From contig CAJWJK010000002.1 of NCBI GenBank assembly GCA_913041535.1, forward strand, positions 62,001 through 126,000: a stretch of DNA of 64,000 nucleotides, written 5' to 3'. This document shows, piece by piece, positions 9,101-17,483 of the stretch. The notes under the pieces were generated by a model. That model saw only the letters and a list, made by a program, of their open reading frames with translations, was not told the origin of the DNA and searched no databases. The translations under genes were made by a program, and so were the position numbers. This DNA is from an uncultured Alphaproteobacteria bacterium (GTDB lineage: Bacteria > Pseudomonadota > Alphaproteobacteria > VGEJ01). Each line of letters opens with the position of its first letter. The stretch's first letter is position 1.

Positions 9101-9817
9101 TTAGGTAACTTGGCTTTCTGGCAAAACCATTAGGCGTGGAACTCGAACATGAGCTGGTTGTTCAAGAATAAAGCGAATACAGCGGGCGATATCTTCGGGC
9201 TGTAGGGGAGGGTCAATTCCTCGAGCTTTGCTGGGGTGAACTGGCCAGTCGTCGTAAATTTCGCTCATAACCAGTCCTGGTTGGATACAACTAATTGCGA
9301 CTCCGGTTCCTGCAAGCTCAAGGCGCAAGGCCTCAGACAATGCTTCAATTGCGGCTTTGGTTCCGGCATACGCTCCAAAGGGTTGTCGTACGCGGGAACC
9401 TAGGACGCTGCTTGTATTGATGATGTGGCCTCCTCCATTATCCAGAAAGTACTTACAGGAGGTAAATATCACCCGGAATGCAGCCTCAGTATTTAATCTG
9501 ACCATGGCACAGACTTTTTCAATATCGATGTCAGGTACTTCTCCAACCTCTATCATGCCTGCGTTATTTATTATCACGTCACATCGGTTGAAGTGAGATT
9601 GAGCTGTACGGATTAGCTGTTTAGGAACGTCAGGCTCAACAATATCACCAACTAGGTAAGCAGCTTGACCAAGAGTTTCTGAAAGTTCATTGAGTCGGTT
9701 AGTGCGTCGACCAGTTAGCACTAGTTTCATTCCAGCTTGATGGAGATTTATTGCTACTGCTCGTCCTATCCCGCTGGTAGCGCCAGTTACTATTGCGACT
9801 TTATCACGTAACTCCAT
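9101..9817 (-). CDS. SDR-family oxidoreductase
   Basis: Short-chain dehydrogenase, about 238 aa from ATG 9817. Motifs in order are TGATSGIG near residue 12, VIINNAGMIEVGEV, the Ser of IINTSSVLGSRVRQPFG and YAGTK for the catalytic Tyr and Lys. The ORF track extends 83 codons upstream, but that extension has no SDR character. ATG 9817 has AGGAGAG about eight bases away and gives MELRDKVAIVTGA, the usual SDR start. It is convergent with the epimerase gene, whose stop is seven bases away. The C-terminus is EQPAHVRVPRLMVLPESQ, as in the YdfG/serine dehydrogenase-like branch. Substrate not identifiable. Confidence 0.86.
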   Translation of the reverse strand: MELRDKVAIVTGATSGIGRAVAINLHQAGMKLVLTGRRTNRLNELSETLGQAAYLVGDIVEPDVPKQLIRTAQSHFNRCDVIINNAGMIEVGEVPDIDIEKVCAMVRLNTEAAFRVIFTSCKYFLDNGGGHIINTSSVLGSRVRQPFGAYAGTKAAIEALSEALRLELAGTGVAISCIQPGLVMSEIYDDWPVHPSKARGIDPPLQPEDIARCIRFILEQPAHVRVPRLMVLPESQVT

Positions 9818-10289
9818 AAATACTCTCCTGCCAAACTTTGATCGTTGTAAAGCTCTCTCACGTCTGAGAACAACATCCCTTGGATGAATCCTTAAAACAA
9901 ACCTTACGTTGCAATAATAAGTAGCATTATTTAACCCAGAAAGTCTTAGCACTGCTGCAGCCACAGATCCATAAGAGACAGAGTTACCATGCAATCCGTC
10001 CCACCGACAGGGGTGTTGAAGAGCCTTGATAGTAATTTTTGTTACTACGTTGTTACTATACGCCAATGAGAGGGTTTCGCTAAAAAATGCGTACGAAGTG
10101 TATGGTGAAAAACTATAAGGACGTGGGGCGTGACTTTACTCTTGGCTCTAAAAATCTTAATGATTTCAATCGAACTTATCGTAATTTCACCATGATCTGG
10201 ATAAGAAAGGTAGAGGTTAGTGTCAGAGATTGGCACAATGGTGTGGAGAATATTTATGCGTTTAGTCGACGTAGTACGAGAGGGTGAAT
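9818..10289. promoter_or_regulatory. 472-base intergenic region upstream of the Liv transporter operon
   Basis: No convincing gene is present; the two small ORFs on opposite strands here look like chance. The stretch must carry promoters for the SDR on the left and the transporter operon on the right. The clearest structure is a set of TTACTA boxes near 10030-10058, listed separately. Just before the binding-protein start there is GAGAGGG, which decides the ATG at 10290. Confidence 0.5.
10030..10058. repeat. TTGTTACTA tandem boxes with an inverted TAGTAA copy
   Basis: TTGTTACTA occurs at 10039-10047 and again at 10050-10058, 11 bases apart (one helical turn), and TAGTAA at 10030-10035 is the inverted form. 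This looks like a cluster of half-sites for a regulator, about 230 bases upstream of the transporter operon. Function is inferred from layout only. Confidence 0.45.
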
Positions 10290-11465
10290 ATGTGCAGGTA
10301 CTTGTTGGTTTTATGGGCTCTTATATCGATATTGTCGACACCAGCGGTCGCATCCGAAACCGTTAGGATTGGTTTTGTAACAACTTTGACGACGGGGGCG
10401 GCTGTCATCGGGGAAGATATGCGTGATGCGGTGAAATTGGCCCTTGACGTTATGAATGGAAAAATGGGCCCGTTAAAGGTTGAGGTTATCTTTGAGAATG
10501 ATGCCTTTAATCCACAAACAGGTAAACAGGTAACGGAGAAATTAATTAAGCGTGATGAAGTTGATGTGGTAGCAGGCTATATTTGGTCGCATGTTCTTTT
10601 AGCCTCTGCACCTGTCGTTCTGCGATCGGGTAAAGTCTTGATAAGTGTTAATGCGGGTCCATCAAAGCTGGCTGGCGCTGGATGTCATCCTAACTTCTTT
10701 AATGTTTCGTGGCAGAACGACCAGATTCCTATGGCCATGGGAGAGGTGCTAAATAGGCGTGGTGTTAAATCACTTTACGTCATCGCTCCAAATTATGCGG
10801 CAGGTAAGGATATGGTTGCGGGCGTTGAGCGTACCTTTAGAGGTGTTGTTGTGGGTAAGGACATGACGGCTTGGCCTGATCAAATTGATTGGTCGGCCGA
10901 ATTAACGAAAGTGAGGGCAACCAAGCCAGAAGCCGTATTTATCTTCTATCCGGGTAAACATGGTCTTTCGTTTATCAAACAATATACGCAGGCTGGGCTA
11001 GCCGATATTCCCCTGTACTCTGTATTTACGATAGATGCACTGAGTTTGCCGCGTTTTCAGGAAGCTGGCATGGAGGAAATTCTTGGGACTGATATGACCA
11101 TGTTTTGGGCGCCTGATATGGGTAATATTAAGAACAAAGAATTTGTAGAGCGGTTCAAATCTAAGTATGGCCGCTATCCGTCCTTCTACGCAGCCCAGAG
11201 CTACGATGCGATGTTTCTTATTAAATCAGCCGTGGAAGCTGTGGAGGGGGACCTAGATGATGTGAAAGCCTTCCGAGCTTCTCTTGAAAAGGCTGACTTT
11301 GACTCCGTTCGGGGCGAATTTAAGTTTGGTCCTAATCATTTTCCAATCCAAAACTTCTATACGCGTACGGTCGTTCGCGACAGCGAGGATGTCTGGACTA
11401 CCTCGTTAGGAGAGGTGGTTCTGCAACAGCACGCCGATGTGCATGCGAGTGAATGCAAAATGTAG
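10290..11465 (+). CDS. branched-chain amino acid-type ABC transporter substrate-binding protein
   Basis: Periplasmic binding protein of the LivJ/Peripla_BP_6 class, about 391 aa. It has a signal peptide (MCRYLLVLWALISILSTPAVASE, cleavage probably after AVA). The mature part begins ETVRIGFVTTLTTGAAVIGEDMRDAVKLALD, the normal start of the family, and GKHGLSFIKQYTQAGL and YPSFYAAQSYDAMFLIKSAVE are further matches. ATG 10290 is chosen because GAGAGGG sits just upstream; GTG 10284 is in frame. It is the first gene of a five-gene importer operon. Members bind leucine-type amino acids, amides, urea or aromatic acids, so the substrate is open. The neighbouring catabolic genes hint at an amino or imino acid. 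Confidence 0.88.
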   Translation: MCRYLLVLWALISILSTPAVASETVRIGFVTTLTTGAAVIGEDMRDAVKLALDVMNGKMGPLKVEVIFENDAFNPQTGKQVTEKLIKRDEVDVVAGYIWSHVLLASAPVVLRSGKVLISVNAGPSKLAGAGCHPNFFNVSWQNDQIPMAMGEVLNRRGVKSLYVIAPNYAAGKDMVAGVERTFRGVVVGKDMTAWPDQIDWSAELTKVRATKPEAVFIFYPGKHGLSFIKQYTQAGLADIPLYSVFTIDALSLPRFQEAGMEEILGTDMTMFWAPDMGNIKNKEFVERFKSKYGRYPSFYAAQSYDAMFLIKSAVEAVEGDLDDVKAFRASLEKADFDSVRGEFKFGPNHFPIQNFYTRTVVRDSEDVWTTSLGEVVLQQHADVHASECKM

Positions 11466-11519
11466 TGTCTTGGTGACAATAAAGTCATGCAGCATTAACT
11501 CCTGTGGAGCCATTGACGG

Positions 11520-12446
11520 ATGGATATAGTGTTGTTCATTGAGCAGGTTCTTAATGGCCTCCAGTTAGGAGTCCTCCTATTTCTGCTGGCTGCTGGACTC
11601 ACGTTGGTGTTTGGGATCATGAATTTTATAAATCTGGCCCATGGCAGCATCTACATGATCGGTGCCTTTTTTGCAGCGTACCTGACTCGCCTTACAGAGT
11701 CGTTTGCTCTTGGCATATTGCTGGCATTACCAGCCGTCGTGTTCTTTGCTTTGGTTCTCGAGAGACTCGTGCTGCGGAAATTTTATGAGCGAGATCATCT
11801 AGATCAAGTGTTAGCAACCTTTGGGTTAATATTATTTTTTAATGAAGGAATTCGGTTGATCTGGGGCTCTGGTGGCATTGCGATTGAGCTTCCCACCTAT
11901 CTTGATGGCTTTATTGTGTTGGGCAGTGACCTTGTAATTTCCACATATCGGCTGGTTATCGTCTGCGTTGGGCTTGTTGTGGCGATAAGTCTCTACGGTC
12001 TTGTGACCTATACGCGTCTTGGCATGTTAATCCGCGCGGGTGCATCTAACCGTAGGATGGTTGGTTTGCTAGGAGTAAATGTGGACGTGCTATTTGCGGT
12101 CGTGTTCAGCATTGGTGCAATGCTAGCGGGCCTGGCTGGCATGCTTATTGCCCCGATTGGGCAAGCACAGGTAGGTATGGGGGAGCAAGTTTTAATTCTG
12201 TGTTTCGTTGTGATTGTTATTGGAGGGATTGGCTCAATCCGGGGGGCCTTTATAGCCGCTATTTTGATTGGTTTTATTGATACGATGGGTAGGGCCTATT
12301 TTGATGTTTTGCTTCTTAAAATTCTTACAGTCAATGCAGCCGAAACGGCAGGTCCAGCGCTTTCATCTATGGGAGTTTACCTGCTGATGGCAGGTATTTT
12401 GGTGTTTAGGCCTAGAGGTCTGTTTCCGGCACAGGGAGTTAAGTAG
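11520..12446 (+). CDS. branched-chain amino acid ABC transporter permease (LivH-type)
   Basis: 308-aa inner-membrane permease with about eight hydrophobic helices. LivH features are QLGVLLFLLAAGLTLVFGIMNFINLAHGSIYMIGAF at the N-terminus, the LGVNVDVLFAVVFSIGAMLAGLAGMLIAP segment and VIVIGGIGSIRGAFIAAILIGF, where the cytoplasmic coupling loop contacts the ATPases. It pairs with the LivM-type permease five bases downstream. A 54-base gap separates it from the binding protein. Confidence 0.9.
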   Translation: MDIVLFIEQVLNGLQLGVLLFLLAAGLTLVFGIMNFINLAHGSIYMIGAFFAAYLTRLTESFALGILLALPAVVFFALVLERLVLRKFYERDHLDQVLATFGLILFFNEGIRLIWGSGGIAIELPTYLDGFIVLGSDLVISTYRLVIVCVGLVVAISLYGLVTYTRLGMLIRAGASNRRMVGLLGVNVDVLFAVVFSIGAMLAGLAGMLIAPIGQAQVGMGEQVLILCFVVIVIGGIGSIRGAFIAAILIGFIDTMGRAYFDVLLLKILTVNAAETAGPALSSMGVYLLMAGILVFRPRGLFPAQGVK

Positions 12447-12450
12447 GCTT

Positions 12451-13401
12451 ATGGATACTGCTGTGGGGAAAGTTGTATCGATAAGTCTATTGGTCATTTT
12501 TGCGGTCATGCCCGTATTGGCTCCGTTAGTCGGGGAGCCCTACTATGTTGATGTTTTTGCGCGAATCATGCTCTGGGCAATGGCCGCGCTTGGCCTCAAT
12601 CTGATTTTGGGTTTTGGCGGGATGGTGAGTTTTGGCCACGCTGCTTACGTGGGTGTCGGAGCATATACAGTCGGCATTCTATCTCACCATGGTGTGAGTA
12701 GTGGTTTTTTACAATGGCCATTGGCAATTGGACTTAGTGGCATTTTTGCAGCAATTTTTGGAGCTATTTCTCTTCGTACGCGTGGAATCTATTTCATCAT
12801 GATCACACTCGCGTTTTCCCAGATGCTATATTTTCTCGCTGTTAGCCTTGAACAGTATGGCAGCAATGATGGGCTTCTAGTTCCAGAGCGCAGCGATTTT
12901 AGCATTGGGACTCTTCATGCTGGAATTGATGATGATCATGCAATTTATTATGTAATTCTCTGTATTCTGGTTCTCTGTCTCTATGCCAAGAGCCGTCTGA
13001 TTGCGGGGCGGTTTGGCATGATCTTAAAGGGAATAAAGTCGAATGAGACGAGGCTGCAAGCTCTCGGTGTTTCAACTTATAGGTACCGTCTCGCCGCATT
13101 TACTCTATCTGGGATGATTTGCGGTTTATCAGGTGTCCTGTTCGCAAATTTTGAAGGTTTTGTTAGTCCGGATCTCATGCATTGGACTCGATCCGGAGAG
13201 GTTTTAATCATGGTGATTCTGGGTGGTGCAGGGATGTTATTTGGTCCTTTATTTGGCGCTACCGTATTTCTGCTATTATCAGAGGTTCTAGCGCGTTTCA
13301 CTGATTATTGGAACATTATTTTTGGCCCGATACTGATACTTGTTGTTCTTTATGCAAAGGGTGGCATTGGGGGTCTATTTAGAGGCCGTAACCGTGGCTA
13401 A
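12451..13401 (+). CDS. branched-chain amino acid ABC transporter permease (LivM-type)
   Basis: 316-aa inner-membrane permease, the LivM partner. It has the conserved ALGLNLILGFGGMVSFGHAAYVGVGAYT opening, then RTRGIYFIMITLAFSQMLYF, and the coupling motif GMILKGIKSNETRLQALGVSTYRYRLAAFTLSGMICGLSGVLFA, followed by EVLIMVILGGAGMLFGPLFGA. The expected multiple helices are present and length is normal. The last eight bases overlap the LivG-type ATPase gene, so translation is probably coupled. Confidence 0.9.
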   Translation: MDTAVGKVVSISLLVIFAVMPVLAPLVGEPYYVDVFARIMLWAMAALGLNLILGFGGMVSFGHAAYVGVGAYTVGILSHHGVSSGFLQWPLAIGLSGIFAAIFGAISLRTRGIYFIMITLAFSQMLYFLAVSLEQYGSNDGLLVPERSDFSIGTLHAGIDDDHAIYYVILCILVLCLYAKSRLIAGRFGMILKGIKSNETRLQALGVSTYRYRLAAFTLSGMICGLSGVLFANFEGFVSPDLMHWTRSGEVLIMVILGGAGMLFGPLFGATVFLLLSEVLARFTDYWNIIFGPILILVVLYAKGGIGGLFRGRNRG

Positions 13402-14143
13402 GCTCCTTCTTTCAGTGCAAGGCTTAACAAAGAAATTTGGAGGTGTAAAAGCTTTGTCAGCTGTTGGTATGGACGTAAAGCAAGGTTCAATACACGCGGT
13501 TATTGGCCCAAATGGGGCCGGAAAGACGACACTTATTAATCTTATCACCGGGCGACAAAGGGCTGATTCCGGACGCATATGGTATTGTGGAGGCACGATT
13601 GACAACTTGTCTTCTGAGGCACGAGCGCGGCATGGAATAGTGCGAACTTTCCAGATTACCTCAATATTTCCAAGTTTTTCGGCTCTGGATAATGCCGTGC
13701 TCGCAATACAGGCCAGAGAGGGTCGAAATTTTGGATGTTGGTCACCTGTTCGAGATGATAAAGGTATCCAGGTGTCTGCGAGAGAATATCTTGTACAAGT
13801 AGGTCTTGGAGATCATGAAGATACCCATGCCGCTCATCTTTCTCACGGACAACGTCGTTTACTTGAGCTGGCAATGGTTTTGGCAACTCAACCTCGGCTA
13901 TTGATTCTTGACGAACCTATGGCAGGGTTAAGTATTGCTGAAAGTAAATCAATGGTGGAACTGCTCGGCGCACTTAAGTGCGAGAATACCCTGCTAATGA
14001 TAGAACACGATATGGATGTGGTCTTTTCACTAGCAGACTATGTCACTGTACTGGATCGGGGTGTCGCAATAGCTTGTGGTGTGCCTGAGAAAATCCGAAG
14101 TGATATTGCAGTACAAAAGGCCTACTTGGGTGAAGTCGACTAA
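13394..14143 (+). CDS. branched-chain amino acid ABC transporter ATP-binding protein (LivG-type)
   Basis: About 249-aa ATPase subunit. Walker A is GPNGAGKTT, the signature is LSHGQRRLLELAM (His replacing the second Ser/Gly position of LSGGQ, common in LivG), Walker B is LLILDEPMAGLS and the H-loop His is in MIEHDMDVV. The ORF track begins 18 codons earlier inside livM; GTG 13394 is preferred because it gives the normal start VAKLLLSVQGLTKKFGGVKAL. The stop overlaps the start of the second ATPase by one base. Confidence 0.89.
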   Translation: MAKLLLSVQGLTKKFGGVKALSAVGMDVKQGSIHAVIGPNGAGKTTLINLITGRQRADSGRIWYCGGTIDNLSSEARARHGIVRTFQITSIFPSFSALDNAVLAIQAREGRNFGCWSPVRDDKGIQVSAREYLVQVGLGDHEDTHAAHLSHGQRRLLELAMVLATQPRLLILDEPMAGLSIAESKSMVELLGALKCENTLLMIEHDMDVVFSLADYVTVLDRGVAIACGVPEKIRSDIAVQKAYLGEVD

Positions 14144-14829
14144 TGCTTACCGTTTCTGGGCTAAAGGCTGGCTATGATGAATTTCCTGTCCTATTTGGAG
14201 TCGACTTGAAAGTCGGTTCGGGGGAAATTATTACGTTACTTGGTCGCAATGGCATGGGTAAGACAACAACTTTGCGTGTAATTTCTGGTATTATAAAACC
14301 TAAGGAAGGGAAGGTTTGTTTGGATGGCCTCGTTATTTCTGGCTGGCGATCCTACAGAATCGCGAAAGCTGGAATTGGCTTTGTTCCTGAGGACCGCCAG
14401 GTTTTTCCATCATTAAACGTGGTAGAGAATCTTATTGCGACTGCTAGGCCTGGATATTGGACTTTGCATAAGGTGTTCAGTCTGTTCCCTCTGCTGGCCG
14501 ATCGCCAAACCATCCAAGGAGGACTGTTATCAGGTGGAGAGCAGCAGATGTTGGTCATTGGTCGTGCGCTAATGACCAACCCACGACTTCTGATCTTGGA
14601 TGAAGCCACAGAGGGGTTAGCTCCGATGGTACGTTCAGAAATCTGGAGCTGCCTTGGAAAACTTAAGGATATGGGTATGGCCGTGCTTGTGGTGGATAAG
14701 TATGCATCAGCATCCGTCGAGCTAGTCGATCGCCACTACATAATGGAAAAGGGCGTAATATCTTGGTCGGGAAGTTCAGCTGAACTTAGTTCTTCAGTAA
14801 TGCTTCGGGGTCAGTTGTTGTCGGTTTAG
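14143..14829 (+). CDS. branched-chain amino acid ABC transporter ATP-binding protein (LivF-type)
   Basis: 228-aa second ATPase of the importer. Walker A GRNGMGKTT starts near residue 34, GFVPEDRQVFPSLNVVENL is the Q-loop and LivF-specific segment, LSGGEQQML the signature and LLILDEATEGLAP the Walker B with its catalytic Glu. One oddity: where LivF proteins normally have VEQN after Walker B, this one has VVDKYASAS, so the switch position carries Lys. The fold is otherwise intact. It ends the operon; the next 206 bases hold no gene. Confidence 0.88.
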   Translation: MLTVSGLKAGYDEFPVLFGVDLKVGSGEIITLLGRNGMGKTTTLRVISGIIKPKEGKVCLDGLVISGWRSYRIAKAGIGFVPEDRQVFPSLNVVENLIATARPGYWTLHKVFSLFPLLADRQTIQGGLLSGGEQQMLVIGRALMTNPRLLILDEATEGLAPMVRSEIWSCLGKLKDMGMAVLVVDKYASASVELVDRHYIMEKGVISWSGSSAELSSSVMLRGQLLSV

Positions 14830-15035
14830 CTAGGTGCTCACTTTGATCTTGAACTACCAAACCGCCCTTAATATGTCTATAGAAATCGCTTCCTACGTAT
14901 GTGAAGTGTTAGCAATCTGGAATGATGTTGGGAATATGGCAACGGAGCGAAGTAGAACAGAATTTTCGATTGAAGCCTTTAGCTGGGATATGAACAGATA
15001 ATTGGCAGCCGTTAAGATACACGGTAAAGGCTTTT

Positions 15036-17483
15036 CTAGAGGCGCATATTTCTATTTTTTGGATCGTACATGGAGGTAAGACTAGCTCTGGCTGTATAAC
15101 GTTTCCAAGCAACCTCTATTTCATAGGATCCAGACAATATAAAGTCATCGCTAACGCCGTGACCATGGGTAACGTAACCGAGTCCAACAGCGGATCCTAA
15201 TATGTGTCCGTAGGCTCCAGATGTGATATAGCCAACCATTTCTCCGTTTCGGTAAATGGGTTCGTCGTGATACAGCAACGGTTTGGGGTCATCGAGAGCA
15301 AATTGAACAAGACGTTTAGATAAAACTGTATTGTCGCGTTGACGCAACAGAGATTCTCGACCGATAAACTGCTGGGGCTTGTCAAAGGAACATGCAAAAT
15401 CAAGGCCTGCTTCAAGAGGAGTGTCGTCTGGAGTGATGTCGTGTCCCCAGTGACGATATGCCTTCTCCATCCTCAAGCAATCCAGGGCATGCATCCCTGC
15501 CGGCACAAGGGGCACTGTGTTTCTGCAGTCAAGAATCCGACTAAGAACGCCACGAGAGAACTCGGTAGGAATATATAGTTCCCAGCCGAGTTCGCCAACA
15601 TAACTAAGCCGAGTTGCTCGCACTTTAGAACCGAAAATCTCTATTTCTTTTGAGCATCGGAAAGGGAAGGTCGCATTATCTAGCGGTGTGTCTGTGAGGA
15701 GCGATAACAGTTCACGACTCTTTGGGCCCATCAAGCCGATTACAGCATACGCGGATGTACAATCGTTTATAACAACATCAGTGTTAGCGCTGTGGCGTGA
15801 CAGCCACGCCCAGTCACGGACCGACGTTGCAGCGCTGGAGATAATCATGAATCTATCCATTGAGAGTCGAGTAACAGTTAGGTCTGCTTCAATCCCGCCC
15901 TTTTCGTTTAGCCATTGGGTATAGACGGCGACTCCAGGAGAGACATCTATATCGTTTGTACAGATATGTTGGAGCATGTCGACAGCGTCAGGACCAATAA
16001 CCATAAACTTTGAAAACGAACTCAAATCGAAAAAACCACATGCTTCGCGGACTGCTTTACATTCAGTTTCACAGTTAGAAAACCAGTTTTGGCGTTGAAA
16101 GGAGTACTCGTATCTAGGTAAGTTATCGTCAGTGCTGTACCAATTAGGTCGTTCCCAACCTGCTACTTCACCGAAGCAGGCACCGAGGTCTTCCAGTTGT
16201 TCGTGGAGTGGAGAGGTGCGAAGGCCTCTTGCTGTTTCATACTGACGATGCGGCCAGTGCATTGCGTACATTAAACCCAGAGCTTCACTAACGCGGCTAT
16301 ATAAATAGAACTTATTGCCTTGGTGTGGCATGACGCGGCGCACATCAACATCCCATAAGTCAAATGGCGGCTCTCCTTCCACTATCCATTCCGCCAATGC
16401 CTTGCCAGCACCGCCGGCCGATTGGATGCCAATAGAATTAAAACCAGCCGCAACGAAAAAGTTATCCAGTTCCGGTGCCAAGCCAAGGTTGTATCGTTGA
16501 TCTGGCGTAAAGCTCTCAGGACCATTAAAGAATGTTCTTATGCCTATCTCATGCAACGTGGGAACACGGTGCATTGCTCCCTCTAAAATCGGCGAGAAAT
16601 GCTCCCAGTCGTCAGGCAATTGGTCAAAGCAGAAGTCATCCGGAATTCCGTTCATACCCCATGGTTTGGCATCGAGCTCAAATCCACCAATAAGAAGCTT
16701 TCCAGCATCCTCTTTGTAATAGGCACCACCATCCATATCGCGAAGGCTTGGCAAGTCACTTGATAGATTGGGAATAGGCTCGGTTACGACATAGAAGTGT
16801 TCTGCAGCGTGAAGAGGTACATTTACCCCCGCCATTTTACCAACCTCGCGGCCCCAAAGGCCGGCGCTATTGACAACCACCTCTGCAGATATCTCTCCAT
16901 GAGGGGTTTCCACCGCGACCGCACGACGCCCTTCCACACGGATGCCAGTAACCAGTGTGTCCTCCATTATTTGAACGCCATTGATGCGCGCACCACGGGC
17001 AAGCGCGGCGCATGTATCGGAGGGGTTGGTCTGACCATCTTCTGGATACCAAAGACCTCCAACAAGATCATCGATATATAGTAGAGGCCACTTCTTCTTA
17101 ATGTCTTCTGGCACCATAACTTCTACTTGAATACCGTACGCGGAGGCCATTGAGGCACCGCGGAGAATTTCCTCCCAACGTTCAGAATTGTTGGCAATTG
17201 AGATTGAACCGTTGCGCTTATAGCCTGTCGCCTGCCCAGTCTCCGTTTCGAGGTTGAAGTATAGGTCCGCCGTATACTGGGCTAATTTCGTTAAATTAAT
17301 GGTGTATAACATGGACCTTACTAATCCAGCGGCATGCCACGTTGTACCGCAGGAAAGGCGTTTGCGTTCCAACAATACGATGTCTTTCCAGCCATGCTTT
17401 GCGAGGTGATAAGCAACGGAACACCCAATTATTCCGCCACCTACAATTACTACACGAGCAGACTTCGGGAGAGATGTGTTCAT
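15036..17483 (-). CDS. FAD-dependent dimethylglycine/sarcosine dehydrogenase-like oxidoreductase (DAO + GcvT domains)
   Basis: 815-aa two-domain enzyme. The N-terminal half is a DAO flavin domain: VVIVGGGIIGCSVAYHLAKHG at residues 11-31 and CGTTWHAAGLVRS, where the His of WHAAG (about residue 50) is the position that binds FAD covalently in dimethylglycine and sarcosine dehydrogenases. The C-terminal half is an aminomethyltransferase (GcvT/T-protein) domain, seen in LSYVGELGWELYIPTEF and GMHALDCLRMEKAYRHWGHDITPDDTPLEAGL, which passes the oxidised methyl group to tetrahydrofolate. The expected substrate is an N-methylated glycine or similar amine. Its start overlaps the stop of the PLP gene upstream by four bases, so the two form an operon. 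The exact amine is not decidable. Confidence 0.87.
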   Translation of the reverse strand: MNTSLPKSARVVIVGGGIIGCSVAYHLAKHGWKDIVLLERKRLSCGTTWHAAGLVRSMLYTINLTKLAQYTADLYFNLETETGQATGYKRNGSISIANNSERWEEILRGASMASAYGIQVEVMVPEDIKKKWPLLYIDDLVGGLWYPEDGQTNPSDTCAALARGARINGVQIMEDTLVTGIRVEGRRAVAVETPHGEISAEVVVNSAGLWGREVGKMAGVNVPLHAAEHFYVVTEPIPNLSSDLPSLRDMDGGAYYKEDAGKLLIGGFELDAKPWGMNGIPDDFCFDQLPDDWEHFSPILEGAMHRVPTLHEIGIRTFFNGPESFTPDQRYNLGLAPELDNFFVAAGFNSIGIQSAGGAGKALAEWIVEGEPPFDLWDVDVRRVMPHQGNKFYLYSRVSEALGLMYAMHWPHRQYETARGLRTSPLHEQLEDLGACFGEVAGWERPNWYSTDDNLPRYEYSFQRQNWFSNCETECKAVREACGFFDLSSFSKFMVIGPDAVDMLQHICTNDIDVSPGVAVYTQWLNEKGGIEADLTVTRLSMDRFMIISSAATSVRDWAWLSRHSANTDVVINDCTSAYAVIGLMGPKSRELLSLLTDTPLDNATFPFRCSKEIEIFGSKVRATRLSYVGELGWELYIPTEFSRGVLSRILDCRNTVPLVPAGMHALDCLRMEKAYRHWGHDITPDDTPLEAGLDFACSFDKPQQFIGRESLLRQRDNTVLSKRLVQFALDDPKPLLYHDEPIYRNGEMVGYITSGAYGHILGSAVGLGYVTHGHGVSDDFILSGSYEIEVAWKRYTARASLTSMYDPKNRNMRL

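Noticed and set aside
10045-10287. Two small ORFs in the region upstream of the transporter operon (10045-10236 minus, 10087-10287 plus)
   Set aside because: They lack domains and good start signals, and overlap each other. I treat the region as regulatory.
14909-15112. 67-aa minus-strand ORF next to the dimethylglycine-dehydrogenase-like gene
   Set aside because: It overlaps the end of the real gene in another frame and has no recognisable features.
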